Position numbers and translations under genes: made by a program
From: Waterburya agarophytonicola KI4
GTDB taxonomy: Bacteria > Cyanobacteriota > Cyanobacteriia > Cyanobacteriales > Xenococcaceae
Direction: 5' to 3'
DNA length: 64,000 bases
Assembly: GCF_020640915.1 (NCBI RefSeq)
Contig: NZ_JADWDC010000009.1
Coordinates: 1 to 64,000, forward strand
In this document: positions 10,163-19,222 of the stretch, piece by piece
Numbering within the stretch: the stretch's first letter is position 1
How the letters are laid out: each line of letters starts with the position of its first letter
The notes under the pieces: model-generated
Database searches by the model: none
What the model saw: the letters and a program-made list of their open reading frames with translations, nothing else
Told to the model about the DNA's origin: nothing

Positions 10163-11257
10163 TTATAACGATCTTCTTTTCCCTGCTGCTCTTTTTTCTC
10201 GTATGCTAATAGTAACTAGAGTAATGACAGTAAGAGGTATCACAAACCAAAGCATAATGTCTATGTATGTAGGCAAAGTATCTTGTTTGGTGACATCTAA
10301 GACAAGATAGCCAGTATAGGCTAGGTAATAAAATAAAAATAGCAAAGCTTCCCAGCGATCAATGCGTTGACCAGAATAAAAAATTGGCAGACAGGCAAAA
10401 GCCACTGCGATCGCGACTGGAAGATCGAACTGAATTAGAGTTTCGCTGACTTGAATGCCGTCGGGAGAAATTGTTCCTGAAACCCCTAGTACAGCTAAAA
10501 TATTAAAAATATTACTGCCTAAGACATTTCCCACCGCAATATCTCTCTCTCCTCGAAAACTAGCGACAACGGAAGTAGCAAGTTCAGGTAAGGATGTTCC
10601 AATAGCGACAATAGTTAGTCCAATTAGCAACTCATTGACCCCTAAAGCCGTAGCAATATTTACTGCTGAATCAACTAGCCAACGCGAACCTAACACTAGT
10701 AAAGCTAAACCACCAACAATCAAAATAATGTTCTTCAACCACAAGCCAGAAGTTACATTACCATCAAAACCATACTCTTGGGTAAATTCATCCTGGGTTG
10801 TCTTTTGTTTTTTACTTTGATACATCAAAGAAAGAGTATAGGCTATGGCACCAGTAAATAAGATAAGACTGTCAACTCGGCTTAATTTCCCATCCAGACA
10901 AAACATTAACAGTAACACCGAAACACCAATCATAATGGGCACATCAGAACGAATAATCTGTTTTGTCACAACTAGAGGGGTAACTAAAGCAGATAAGCCC
11001 AAAATCAGTAGCACATTGCAGATATTACTACCGACAACGTTGCCCATAGCAATATCACCCTGCCCTGACAAGCCAGACATAACGCTAACGAACATCTCTG
11101 GCGCGCTTGTACCATATGCCACAATAGTTAGTCCAATAATCAAAGGAGAGATTTGTAAAACAGCAGCGATGCGGGATGCACCCCTGACTAGGAATTCCGC
11201 TCCAGCCACTAGCAACACTAGTCCTGCCACTAAAAGCAAAAATGTTATTGAAGTCAT
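10163..11257 (-). CDS. Calcium/sodium (cation) antiporter, CaCA family
   Basis: A membrane exchanger of 364 residues with about ten helices, moving Ca2+ out against Na+ or H+. The two inverted alpha repeats are clear: GLTIVAYGTSAPE..GNVVGSNICN in the N-terminal half and GLTIVAIGTSLPE..GNVLGSNIFN in the C-terminal half. Each carries the GTS-x-PE and GN-x-x-GSN ion-binding motifs. A short charged loop around residue 150-165 separates the halves. This is the YrbG type of the family (K+-independent, bacterial). The gene precedes the calcium ATPase on the same strand, and the two make a plausible Ca2+ efflux pair. Ion specificity is inferred from family and context. Confidence 0.9.
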   Translation of the reverse strand: MTSITFLLLVAGLVLLVAGAEFLVRGASRIAAVLQISPLIIGLTIVAYGTSAPEMFVSVMSGLSGQGDIAMGNVVGSNICNVLLILGLSALVTPLVVTKQIIRSDVPIMIGVSVLLLMFCLDGKLSRVDSLILFTGAIAYTLSLMYQSKKQKTTQDEFTQEYGFDGNVTSGLWLKNIILIVGGLALLVLGSRWLVDSAVNIATALGVNELLIGLTIVAIGTSLPELATSVVASFRGERDIAVGNVLGSNIFNILAVLGVSGTISPDGIQVSETLIQFDLPVAIAVAFACLPIFYSGQRIDRWEALLFLFYYLAYTGYLVLDVTKQDTLPTYIDIMLWFVIPLTVITLVTISIREKRAAGKRRSL

Positions 11258-11301
11258 AAATTAAAAAGAAATAAAAGAAATAAATATAGCTATTTTTGTG
11301 C

Positions 11302-11793
11302 TTAAACTTCGCTGCCTATACAAGCTCCGTTGCTAAACACTAAATATTCATGTATCGAATCTGTATCAAATCCTTTGCCTTTGGCTTTGGCTAAAAATGT
11401 TCGCCCTTCGACGTATTCATCTACAGTGCTTTCTCTGCCATAAACTTCAAAGTTAACTATCTCATCAGCTCCTGAATAACAGCTCAAGAGATCGGATTTG
11501 GTCAAATTCTTTGGAGCTTGGGCGACAGGGCGATCTATAATACACAGTCCCCCAGCAAAATTTAAGTTTTGTTCTCCCCTATCGGTTTTCACTTTGACTT
11601 TGTGGGCAAATTTATATTCATCGGCAAAGGGACCCGATATCATTTCCTCCCGTAAAATTTCTCTACCGCCAGAAAAACAAACGATAATCCCAGGAGAAAT
11701 TTCAGGCTTAATTTGTCTGGCTGTTGCCGATCTCAGGTCAAAATTCAACCAAAAAAAACAGACAATTATCAGACACAGTAGAGCTTTAAACAT
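11302..11793 (-). CDS. Secreted protein of unknown function (163 aa)
   Basis: Not recognised. The N-terminus (MFKALLCLIIVCFFWLNF) is a hydrophobic signal peptide, with likely processing around SATA-RQ at residue 22-26. The mature part of about 138 residues is mixed alpha/beta with cysteines at VCFSGG, LCIID, LSCYSG and ACIGSEV. Four regularly placed cysteines suggest disulfides in the periplasm. Two CFSGG/CYSGA-like stretches hint at internal duplication. It is close to the antiporter gene (44 bp) on the same strand and may be co-transcribed with it, but no functional link can be claimed. Confidence 0.6.
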   Translation of the reverse strand: MFKALLCLIIVCFFWLNFDLRSATARQIKPEISPGIIVCFSGGREILREEMISGPFADEYKFAHKVKVKTDRGEQNLNFAGGLCIIDRPVAQAPKNLTKSDLLSCYSGADEIVNFEVYGRESTVDEYVEGRTFLAKAKGKGFDTDSIHEYLVFSNGACIGSEV

Positions 11794-11870
11794 TTTTGTA
11801 TTTACTCGCTTGTAGAAATGTTATTGAACCAATTTTGATATATTGCTAAAATCCAAACCGAATCTAAGCA

Positions 11871-12323
11871 TTAATAATGCAGTCCCACTCCCAAGCTAAT
11901 AGCGATCTCTGAAATAATTATTCCCGTTGCTTTTCCCCAGGAACGACAAATCCAGTTTTTAATCAACCACTGCACCAAAACACACCCTATCGCTACCACA
12001 GTTGTGGTTGATGCCAAAATAAAGATCAGTTTAAAAAAAGAGTTAGATAGAGACATTAGTAACACCATCAGTACAAAAGCCAAAATCATTACTCCAATCA
12101 ACCCCCCGACAAATAAGGTTTCCAAGTCAAATTTAATTTCCAAAATTATTCCCAATGCAATGCCCAATGCTAAAGCCAGATCTATTCCAGTAACATCAAT
12201 AGAAGAGATAAATTGAGTAAAACCAAAAGAGATTGCCAATAGCAAATATATTCCCAGCCAGGGTAAAGATTGAGAGAATGATAGAGGCGAAGTAGGAAGC
12301 ACAAACAAAGGCTTAATTTTCAT
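11871..12323 (-). CDS. Small integral membrane protein, unknown (150 aa)
   Basis: A very hydrophobic 150-residue protein with four to five predicted membrane helices (about residues 22-40, 46-62, 70-90, 93-115 and 125-145). There is almost no soluble part and no catalytic motif. The N-terminal stretch before the first helix is Pro/Ser-rich. It is the most upstream member of a same-strand group with the secreted protein, antiporter and calcium ATPase, but the 77-bp gap before 11793 leaves room for a separate promoter. Function unknown. Confidence 0.6.
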   Translation of the reverse strand: MKIKPLFVLPTSPLSFSQSLPWLGIYLLLAISFGFTQFISSIDVTGIDLALALGIALGIILEIKFDLETLFVGGLIGVMILAFVLMVLLMSLSNSFFKLIFILASTTTVVAIGCVLVQWLIKNWICRSWGKATGIIISEIAISLGVGLHY

Positions 12324-12668
12324 TGAGAATACCTTATAAGGAAATAAATAAGACTTACTTGCTAGTTGCCGAACCCCAATGCGTAATGGTTTTAAGAAAA
12401 TAAAAGTATTAAAAGTAGCGATCGCATCTTCATAATTAAGGACAAAAACCTTATCTGTTTTTTATTCGGTCACTAAATATACCAATTAGGTTTAGCATTG
12501 CTGTGACAGTTGTATGTCAGTTTTGATAAATCTTCAACAGCTTGGTTATTGGACTTTGGACAAAAAGAAAAGATAGTTTGCGGGCATCAGTCGCAAACTA
12601 TCTTCTCAAAAAAAGGGATGATAAAAGCGATCGCTTTTAGGAAAAGACAAAAATCACTATACTAAGCG
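12324..12668. other. Intergenic region, 345 bp
   Basis: Between two minus-strand genes. It contains the terminator of the Spondin-type gene (12570-12604) and HIP1 sites near 12420 and 12630. The remaining part should contain the promoter for the group starting at 12323. No coding frame or recognisable RNA element is seen. Confidence 0.5.
12560..12604 (-). terminator. Rho-independent terminator of the Spondin-type gene
   Basis: Read on the minus strand, a perfect 13-bp stem (AAGATAGTTTGCG paired with CGCAAACTATCTT, 12592-12604 and 12570-12582) with a 9-nt loop is followed by TTCTTTTTG. It lies 65 bp past the stop at 12669. This is a textbook intrinsic terminator. Confidence 0.82.
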
Positions 12669-14447
12669 TTAAATAGTATCTACGTAAAAAGCAATTCCCC
12701 CATCTCCTTCCGCCACAAAATCTTCATTACTTAAATATCCGTCTCTCTCTGCTGGGGAAGTTGTGTAGAAATGGGTATCTAGTTCTGTATTATAAAAGCG
12801 ATAAAGTGGTTCGGTATCTTCTATTTGTTGTTTATAGGCATAAAAACCAATCCCTTCAAAATTATAATTCTTTAGTCCCAGAACAGCGTCTCTTTCTACT
12901 TCAGAAGGGGTATAAAGATGTTGACCTGTAGAAGTATTGAAGAAGCGATATATAGGATCTCCCGTCGCTTCATCTCCTCCCAAAAATGCTATACCTTGGG
13001 AACGGTATTGAGGTAGGTTGTTCACAATATAGTCTCGTTCAATAATAGATGGGGTATAGAATTGTCGGAAAGAAACGATATCCAAAAAGCCATATATTTC
13101 TCGGCGAGTTGGCACTTGGGAAGAAGTAATCGTAATTCGGGCTAAATCGTAGTTAGGCTGAGTAAAATCAGCATTGCTAAAATCTGCCGCATTTAAAATA
13201 CTCCCCTCTGGTTTAAACCCAGGATGGGGTGTAACTACTCTATTTTGATTTTCCCCTGTATTGGGAGTTGTTTGTCCAAAAAAAGCAGTATTGCTAGGTA
13301 ATTCGTCATTTATTTCTGTTCCTGCATCTAAAACATCCGAACCTTTAACAGTCAGATCTACGCCCAAAAAATTACCATTGCGATCGAATATTTCGTGAGC
13401 AATACCATTACCATTAGCAACGAAAGCATCATTGGAAGGTAAGATCATTGAGGCGTAATTAAAGTAACGACTAGAACTTTGAGAACGATCTAGGATTACT
13501 TTGTGGGTTACTGTCTCTTCAGTGTCTAAAATTCCAGGATCAGCCCCTTTATTTCCATTAATTGTTCCCTGGACGTAACCCCAATCTCCTAGTGAAAATT
13601 CATTTGCTAAGATGCTCGCATCACCATCTTCGGCTAAACTTTCTAAACCAGGAGATGCAGGACGATTAGGATCGTAAGTTTCGTATGTACCATCGCTAAA
13701 GCCATACCAAACAGGGGATAATAAAGTGCCGTTCTCTGGGGCTAAATTAGTCACAGTAATGGTTAACTCGACTAAATTGGGATTAGTAACTATTCCGCTA
13801 CCATCGTGTACGGTAAGTTTGGCAATTTCGCGATCGCTATCTACCAGATTTTCCGCACCAGGATAAAGACTCTCTAGTCTACCGCCGTTGATATATCCCG
13901 AACTTGGGCTGACTACCCCACCTTCTGACGTTCCTGTATTGGGTTGTTCTTGTCCTGCAAAAGCCGTACTGTTTTCATTTTCATCGTTAACTTCTGTTCC
14001 CGCATCCCATAAGCGATCGCCATAAATAATATATTCCCCAGAGTTTAAATTTCCCGTGTCATCAAATAAATCTATACTCCGAGAATCTTCGTTAGCAATA
14101 AAAATATCGTTGGAAGGGATAAACATCGAGGCATAGGATAAATACTGATGATTGGGATTTTCAGTATTTAATTCCAAACTGATTTGGGCAATTTCTCTTG
14201 GATCTATTACCGATGGAGTTCTATCTCCACCCACAATAAGGCGATCGATCCCAGACTGATAGTTGAATTCTTGGCTTAAAACTTCTGTATTACCATCTTC
14301 GGCTAATCTTTCTAAGCCAACCGAAGCGGGACGAAAGCGATCGAATAGGTCGAATCTACCATCGTGTACTCCAATCCAGGTAGGTGTTAGGAAAGTTCCT
14401 GCTTCAGTTGATAGATTCTCAATTGAAATATATACAGTTTCTGGCAT
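12669..14447 (-). CDS. Tandem Spondin_N domain protein with DUF5648-like C-terminus
   Basis: A 592-residue protein with two copies of a Spondin_N-like domain (about residues 4-190 and 205-415). Each contains a P-x-W-x-G-x-x-DG core, an RPAS-GLE-LAEDG segment, a YASM-(I/F)-(L/I)PS-ND-F-(I/V)AN strand, and an NTAF-GQ-PNTG closing segment. The last 140 residues hold at least two repeats of the pattern YRF(F/Y)NT-x-T-H-(L/F)YT-S-ERD, as in the DUF5648 repeat. Spondin_N proteins are usually extracellular, yet there is no Sec signal peptide here. The strongly acidic composition would be compatible with type I or another signal-less export route. The gene has its own terminator. A surface adhesive role is inference. 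Confidence 0.8.
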   Translation of the reverse strand: MPETVYISIENLSTEAGTFLTPTWIGVHDGRFDLFDRFRPASVGLERLAEDGNTEVLSQEFNYQSGIDRLIVGGDRTPSVIDPREIAQISLELNTENPNHQYLSYASMFIPSNDIFIANEDSRSIDLFDDTGNLNSGEYIIYGDRLWDAGTEVNDENENSTAFAGQEQPNTGTSEGGVVSPSSGYINGGRLESLYPGAENLVDSDREIAKLTVHDGSGIVTNPNLVELTITVTNLAPENGTLLSPVWYGFSDGTYETYDPNRPASPGLESLAEDGDASILANEFSLGDWGYVQGTINGNKGADPGILDTEETVTHKVILDRSQSSSRYFNYASMILPSNDAFVANGNGIAHEIFDRNGNFLGVDLTVKGSDVLDAGTEINDELPSNTAFFGQTTPNTGENQNRVVTPHPGFKPEGSILNAADFSNADFTQPNYDLARITITSSQVPTRREIYGFLDIVSFRQFYTPSIIERDYIVNNLPQYRSQGIAFLGGDEATGDPIYRFFNTSTGQHLYTPSEVERDAVLGLKNYNFEGIGFYAYKQQIEDTEPLYRFYNTELDTHFYTTSPAERDGYLSNEDFVAEGDGGIAFYVDTI

Positions 14448-14534
14448 CGTCTCGCTTTCATCTCAATGTAATTGACTGAAATTAGAATGCCCAAAATTTA
14501 TTATTTATTTTCACAATTGAGAAAAATTATCAAA

Positions 14535-15572
14535 CTACTTGTTATTTGTTATTTCAATCAAAGATGGCGATCTCTTTAACTGGGATAAATCCTGATTTCC
14601 CGTACAAAACATGACGGTTTTAATTTCGGCAATTAATAGCTCAATCAATTCATCTAAAGCTGTTTCCGACTCTGAGGCTGCTTGTAAAAAAGGAAAAGCC
14701 AAACCTGCCAAATCTGCCCCCAAGGCGATCGCTTTAGCGACTTCCATGCCATCTCGCAAACCTCCAGAAGCAATTAAAGGTAGATCGGGATATTGCGTTC
14801 TAATATCAACAATACAGTCTGCGGTAGAAATGCCCCAATCAGCAAAGGTTCTACCCAATCTACGTTGTAGGTTATTTTCTGCTCTTTGACTTTCTACTTT
14901 TGCCCAAGATGTTCCCCCAGCACCCGCCACATCTATTACATCTATTCCTACATCAATTAATTTGGCTGCCATCTTAGCGGAAATACCATTGCCGACTTCT
15001 TTAGCAATGACGGGGACATCTATTTGTTGACAAAGCTGTTCTATCTTGGCTAATAATCCTTTAAATTGAGTATCTCCGTTGGGTTGAATACATTCTTGTA
15101 AAGGATTGAGATGCAAAATCAAAGCATCAGCTTGTAAGATATCTACTACTTTCAAACACTGTTCCAAACCATAAGTATAATTCAGTTGTACTGCTCCTAA
15201 GTTGGCAAACAACATTGCATCGGGAGCGAGGGATCGTACCGCAAAGGTATGAGCGACATCGGGGTTTTCTACGGCAATTCGTTGTGAACCGACACCCATT
15301 GCCAAACCATGTTTTTGGGCTGCTTTAGCCAGACGACAGTTGATTGTTTTTGCTTGTTCTGTCCCTCCTGTCATAGAAGATATCAAAAGAGGAGCATTAA
15401 GAGTTTTAGCTAAAAACTTGGTACGAAGATCGACTTGGCTCAAGTTTAATTCTGGCAAGCAAGTATGATCGAAACGATACTTATCCAAACCATTAGTCAA
15501 ATGGCGAAATTGTACGTCATCTTCCAGACAAATACGCAGGTGATCGGCTTTTCTGGTTTGCGTATTGGTCAT
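14535..15572 (-). CDS. fni: Isopentenyl-diphosphate delta-isomerase, type 2
   Basis: An FMN- and NADPH-dependent enzyme that interconverts isopentenyl and dimethylallyl diphosphate for carotenoids, phytol and quinones. It shows [16 protein letters not shown] at the start, [10 protein letters not shown] near residue 65 after re-starting, a GVGSQR motif, an LHLNPLQE motif, KEVGNGIS, and the glycine-rich FMN phosphate loops ([18 protein letters not shown]). I place the start at ATG 15572, because it is preceded by GGAGTCAAG and matches family N-termini. An in-frame ATG at 15602 would add ten unlikely residues. Cyanobacteria use this type 2 enzyme. Identification secure. Confidence 0.95.
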   Translation of the reverse strand: MTNTQTRKADHLRICLEDDVQFRHLTNGLDKYRFDHTCLPELNLSQVDLRTKFLAKTLNAPLLISSMTGGTEQAKTINCRLAKAAQKHGLAMGVGSQRIAVENPDVAHTFAVRSLAPDAMLFANLGAVQLNYTYGLEQCLKVVDILQADALILHLNPLQECIQPNGDTQFKGLLAKIEQLCQQIDVPVIAKEVGNGISAKMAAKLIDVGIDVIDVAGAGGTSWAKVESQRAENNLQRRLGRTFADWGISTADCIVDIRTQYPDLPLIASGGLRDGMEVAKAIALGADLAGLAFPFLQAASESETALDELIELLIAEIKTVMFCTGNQDLSQLKRSPSLIEITNNK

Positions 15573-15640
15573 CGATCTTGACTCCATATTAAATAACTTC
15601 AATATGGTAATTTAATTTTTGTCAGATCCCGCAAAATATC

Positions 15641-15671
15641 AAAAAAAAGAGGCGAACTGTAATAATTCGCC
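15641..15671 (-). terminator. Intrinsic terminator of the 126-aa gene
   Basis: On the minus strand, GGCGAA (15671-15666) pairs with TTCGCC (15656-15651) around a 9-nt loop, followed by TCTTTTTTTT. It lies 64 bp past the stop of the gene at 15735. Confidence 0.75.
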
Positions 15672-15734
15672 CCAACTATGCTTTTAATTTTTAATTAATG
15701 TCAGTAACTAACACTGTAGATCGCTCTATAGTTT

Positions 15735-16115
15735 CTATCTACGGATGTTTTTCGCCATATTACGGAACATATCCATGCTGCTGTCAGACTTACGACGAGC
15801 TTGAGGTGCAGGTGCTTCAGGCTGTACCGAATTAGTTTGATTGACCGCAGAACCGCCAGTTATCCCAGGCTGAGATTGAGTGCTGGGAGTAGGGTTGAAT
15901 AAAGTATTAACAGCAATATTTTGGTTATTGTTGTTATTTTTGTACATTCCAGATCTGTCTTCCATAGCAGAAACTTCGTTTTCAATGGCAAACCCATTAG
16001 GGTTTTTTAAAGTTTTAGGAAAAGTTCTTCTAGTTCTTTTGCTTGTTCTCATGTAATTGATGTCGCCCATAGTCTGAGCATCATCAGGACTTAAGAAAAA
16101 ATCTTTATCTCCCAT
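15735..16115 (-). CDS. Conserved-looking small protein, largely disordered (126 aa)
   Basis: The N-terminus (MGDKDFFLSPDDAQTMGDIN) is compact and acidic, then a basic patch follows (TSKRTRRTFPKTLK). The middle is a long low-complexity stretch rich in Asn, Pro, Gln and Ser (about residues 55-108). A short amphipathic basic helix, MDMFRNMAKNIRR, closes the protein. There is no membrane segment and no catalytic motif. The start is well supported by TAGGAG eight bases before the ATG. The N-terminal style looks like a conserved cyanobacterial protein, but I cannot name it. The ends-conserved, middle-disordered layout suggests a linker or adaptor. Function unknown. Confidence 0.6.
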   Translation of the reverse strand: MGDKDFFLSPDDAQTMGDINYMRTSKRTRRTFPKTLKNPNGFAIENEVSAMEDRSGMYKNNNNNQNIAVNTLFNPTPSTQSQPGITGGSAVNQTNSVQPEAPAPQARRKSDSSMDMFRNMAKNIRR

Positions 16116-16418
16116 TTCGATCTCCTATTTCTTGATATTGTTTTGATTAATTTGATAATTGCTTTAGGTTAAATACTTTCGCTTTCTTTGTTAAGTTGCG
16201 GAAAGTAACCAAAGATTAAATAAAGTTAAGTATTATTTTACACATAAGTAATGTTAATAGTCAATAAAAATGCGGAATAGATTTAATAGATTTAAACTAC
16301 AGTTATGATTTTGATTCTTTAAACTCAGATTAACTATTAAAAAAAAGCAAGATAATCAAGGATTATCGACCAATATGCTATTTATTAAAGGATATAGTTG
16401 TTAATCTTGGAGCAAAAC
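16116..16418. other. Divergent intergenic region, 303 bp
   Basis: AT-rich spacer between the divergent genes at 16115 and 16419. It must contain both promoters. I see no clear consensus promoter, regulator palindrome or RNA gene. Confidence 0.45.
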
Positions 16419-16925
16419 ATGAGTAAACTACGTAATATTTTGATTGGTGCTGGGGTAGCAGCCGTCGGTGCGATCGGAACTAAAAAAGCAGTAGACTATA
16501 TGCGTAATCGCGACAAGGAAGAAGTTGTCGAAGAAAGTGAAGGCGACGCAGAAATCGTAGCAGCAGACGAAGTAGCCTATGCTGTGGTTGAACCTAGTTC
16601 GGTTCAAGACTTTTTGGATAAAAGTTTTGGCAACCCTGGTCGTTATGTTCCAACTCGATCGCCTAAAGTGTTTGAATATCAAGACGAACAATATATGGTT
16701 ATCTGGGCAAAAGATAATGAGAAAGATAAAAACCAGATGATGGCGTTTAAATATACTGATGCGGGTCGTCAAATGGTCGCCAGCGTTGGCTATACAGGAG
16801 ATGCAACTGATTACAATCTTAAATTAGACGGTACGGATTTCGCAGTAGAAGTTAACGGCGAAAAGCTAGTTAGCGGAACAGGTGCTACTGATGGCGCGGA
16901 TGAAGTTGATTTTGTTTTGGCATAA
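16419..16925 (+). CDS. Membrane-anchored acidic protein, unknown (168 aa)
   Basis: A short N-terminal hydrophobic segment (ILIGAGVAAVGAIG) is followed by KKAVDYMRNRDKEE, an acidic linker, and a C-terminal domain of about 110 residues with alternating beta-strand character (EYQDEQYMVIWAKD..MMAFKYTDAGRQMVASV..FAVEVNGEKLV). The helix plus charged stalk resembles YtxH-like anchors. I chose ATG 16419 because GGAGCAAAAC sits at the right distance; an upstream TTG at 16398 would add seven residues. The globular part is not recognised. A strong intrinsic terminator follows, so it is probably a single-gene transcript. Confidence 0.65.
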   Translation: MSKLRNILIGAGVAAVGAIGTKKAVDYMRNRDKEEVVEESEGDAEIVAADEVAYAVVEPSSVQDFLDKSFGNPGRYVPTRSPKVFEYQDEQYMVIWAKDNEKDKNQMMAFKYTDAGRQMVASVGYTGDATDYNLKLDGTDFAVEVNGEKLVSGTGATDGADEVDFVLA

Positions 16926-16977
16926 AGTTTGGGCATAAATTAACGTCAGAATAATTTCCTGGCAAATATTTGACGTG

Positions 16978-17007
16978 CGGTATACTCCATCGGGTATATC
17001 GTGCTTT
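16978..17007 (+). terminator. Intrinsic terminator after the 168-aa gene
   Basis: CGGTATACTC (16978-16987) and GGGTATATCG (16992-17001) form a ten-pair stem, with two G-U pairs, closing a CATC tetraloop. TGCTTTTTTG follows. It lies 52 bp past the stop codon. Confidence 0.8.
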
Positions 17008-17088
17008 TTTGTATTAATTAATCCGAAGAAAGTATTTAACTAGGTTACAATCGGCTGCGATAATGGATTTAACGGCTGAGAAATATCA

Positions 17089-18207
17089 ATGGTTGGATAT
17101 TTAGTTTTTCTGACAATATATGTGGGGTTGTATTCCCTGTTTGCCTTGGGATTGAATCTACAGTGGGGCTATGCAGGTTTAATTAATTTTGGTCATGTTG
17201 CTTTCATGACGGTTGGGGCATATACGACGGTTTTACTTAGCTCTCAAGGTGTTCCTTTAATTTTAGCTATTATTGCAGGTATTGCGATCGCAGCATTGTT
17301 GGGGCTATTGATTGGCATGTCTACCCTGCGGTTGCGCGAAGACTATTTAGCGATCGTTACTATTGGTGTTTCCGAATTACTGCGCTTAATTGCTCTCAAT
17401 GAAGAATGGTTGACTAAAGGCTCTTTTGGGATTCAACGTTTTCCCCTTCCTCTCGATCGCTTTGAACCTAATTTAGTTCAAGAATATCTTTTAATTGGTG
17501 TTTTAACTTTGCTGGCAATATTTGCTGCTTGGCAATTGGGTCAAGGATTGCGATCGCAATATCGCGAAGGAAAATCAATTCAAGGTAAAAGCTATCAGCC
17601 TACTAAAATCCTTAGTTTGATTATCTGGGGAATCTTAGGTTTAGGAATTATTTTAACTGTTTATATTAATGGTTGCGCTGCCCTCCTCGACTACAATTAT
17701 AAAGCGGGGTTGATGCTGCTTGTATTAATTGCCTTAGCAGTGGTTTATTGGGGCTTGGAGCTACTAGTTAAGTCACCTTGGGGTCGAGTCCTCAAAGCCA
17801 TTCGAGAAGACGAAGAAATAGCCAGGGCGTTGGGCAAAAACGTATTTTGGTATAAGCTACAGGCGTTTATGTTGGGTGGCGCGATCGCAGGTTTGGCAGG
17901 AGCATTTTATGCTTGGCAATTGACAACTATCTATCCTAGTAATTTTCAAACTCTGATTACGTTTAATGTTTGGACGATGGTAGTCTTGGGCGGTGCGGGT
18001 AATAACCCTGGGGCAATTTTAGGAGCGATCGTTTTTTGGGCTTATGATGCCCTAACTCGCTTTTATTTACCCAAACTGGGTTGGTTTAGCAGTTCGGAAG
18101 AAGGTGCATTTCGCGTCATGGTAATTGGCTTAATTTTGATGGTGCTGATGGTATGGCGACCACAAGGTATTTTGGGTAAAAAAGAGGAATTAACTTTAGG
18201 GAAATAA
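17089..18207 (+). CDS. Branched-chain/neutral amino acid ABC transporter permease (LivM/NatD type)
   Basis: An inner-membrane permease of 372 residues, one of two membrane subunits of a HAAT-type amino acid importer. It has about nine helices and the family signature LQWGYAGLINFGHVAFMTVGAYT near residue 25. A cytoplasmic EAA-like coupling segment, WGRVLKAIREDEEIARALGKNVF, lies near 232. The C-terminus ends WRPQGILGKKEE, as in LivM and the cyanobacterial NatD. No binding protein, partner permease or ATPase genes lie beside it, which is normal for cyanobacteria, where nat genes are scattered. The specific name NatD is likely but not proven from this sequence alone. Confidence 0.88.
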   Translation: MVGYLVFLTIYVGLYSLFALGLNLQWGYAGLINFGHVAFMTVGAYTTVLLSSQGVPLILAIIAGIAIAALLGLLIGMSTLRLREDYLAIVTIGVSELLRLIALNEEWLTKGSFGIQRFPLPLDRFEPNLVQEYLLIGVLTLLAIFAAWQLGQGLRSQYREGKSIQGKSYQPTKILSLIIWGILGLGIILTVYINGCAALLDYNYKAGLMLLVLIALAVVYWGLELLVKSPWGRVLKAIREDEEIARALGKNVFWYKLQAFMLGGAIAGLAGAFYAWQLTTIYPSNFQTLITFNVWTMVVLGGAGNNPGAILGAIVFWAYDALTRFYLPKLGWFSSSEEGAFRVMVIGLILMVLMVWRPQGILGKKEELTLGK

Positions 18208-18301
18208 TCGGTTATTTCTTAGGTAGTTGTTGATTCTATAGATTGATGACTCCACACGATCGCATTCAAAAGCTTGGGGACACAATAAAATAATTAGTAA
18301 G

Positions 18302-19222
18302 ATGAAACGAATAATTTCTCGATTATCGATGCAACCGATCTTAGTCTTAGGTATTCTGGTTGCTATTTTTGCCATAGAAACGATCGCCAAGGACAACGAA
18401 CTATTTGCCTTGACGACAAATACATCTGAAAATAGTCTAGATTTTTCTGATTTACAAGATCGAGAAAAATATCAAACTATCATTGAAGGCATCATTAATA
18501 ATAATTTAGAGCAAGTATCTTTTGGAGAAATAGTGCAGCAAGTAGCCCAAGAATTACTGGGTGCAGAATATAAAGCAGGGTTATTGGATCGATCGCCCCA
18601 CGAAACATTAATTATTTCCCTCAAGCAATTTGATTGTTTATTATTTGTCGAGACAGTATTAGCGATCGCCAATAATATTAAGCAACAAAACTATGGTTAT
18701 CAAGCCTTTAGTAGAGCCGTAGAAAATCAACGTTATTGGAATGGTAAAATGAACGGTTATTGTAGCCGTTTGCATTATTTCTCAGATTGGATTGAAGACA
18801 ATCAAAAAAGAGGTAACATCCAAAATATTACCGAGCAATTGGGTGGAGTCGATACAGTCAAAAAACTCAACTTTATGACCAGTCATAGCCATAGTTATCC
18901 TAACCTAGTCAAAAGCGATGCCAATTTTAAATGTATTGCGGAAGTAGAAGAAAGCTTGTCGGATAACTTTAACTATATTCCCACTAAAAACATCCATCGA
19001 GTATATGACCGACTACAGCCAGGGGATATTGTGGGGGTAGCTACCAATATTGCAGGATTAGACTTTACCCATACAGGATTTGTTTATCGTCAGCCTAATG
19101 GCAAAATCGGCTTAATTCATGCTTCCCCCGCAGGAAAAGTAGCGATCGCTCCAGACTTACAAAATTATGTGGGCAAAGTTAACCAAGCGATCGGTATTGT
19201 TGTCAGCAGAGCAAACAAATAA
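18302..19222 (+). CDS. DUF1460 family, N-acetylmuramoyl-L-alanine amidase-like protein
   Basis: A 306-residue exported protein of the NlpC/P60-related superfamily, expected to act on peptidoglycan peptides in the periplasm. A signal peptide covers about residues 1-28. The catalytic Cys is probably in LKQFDCLLFVETVLA (Cys around 113), and the His in LDFTHTGFVYR near 260. GDIVGVATN and GLIHASPAGKVAI are typical DUF1460 strands. The gene ends exactly where the convergent debranching-enzyme gene ends, with no intergenic base. The family is assigned from motif pattern; substrate and physiological role are unknown. Confidence 0.8.
   Translation: MKRIISRLSMQPILVLGILVAIFAIETIAKDNELFALTTNTSENSLDFSDLQDREKYQTIIEGIINNNLEQVSFGEIVQQVAQELLGAEYKAGLLDRSPHETLIISLKQFDCLLFVETVLAIANNIKQQNYGYQAFSRAVENQRYWNGKMNGYCSRLHYFSDWIEDNQKRGNIQNITEQLGGVDTVKKLNFMTSHSHSYPNLVKSDANFKCIAEVEESLSDNFNYIPTKNIHRVYDRLQPGDIVGVATNIAGLDFTHTGFVYRQPNGKIGLIHASPAGKVAIAPDLQNYVGKVNQAIGIVVSRANK

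Noticed and set aside
10455-11264. Two plus-strand frames of 121 and 139 codons opposite the antiporter
   Set aside because: They are antisense shadows of the membrane protein gene; the minus frame has the full CaCA motifs.
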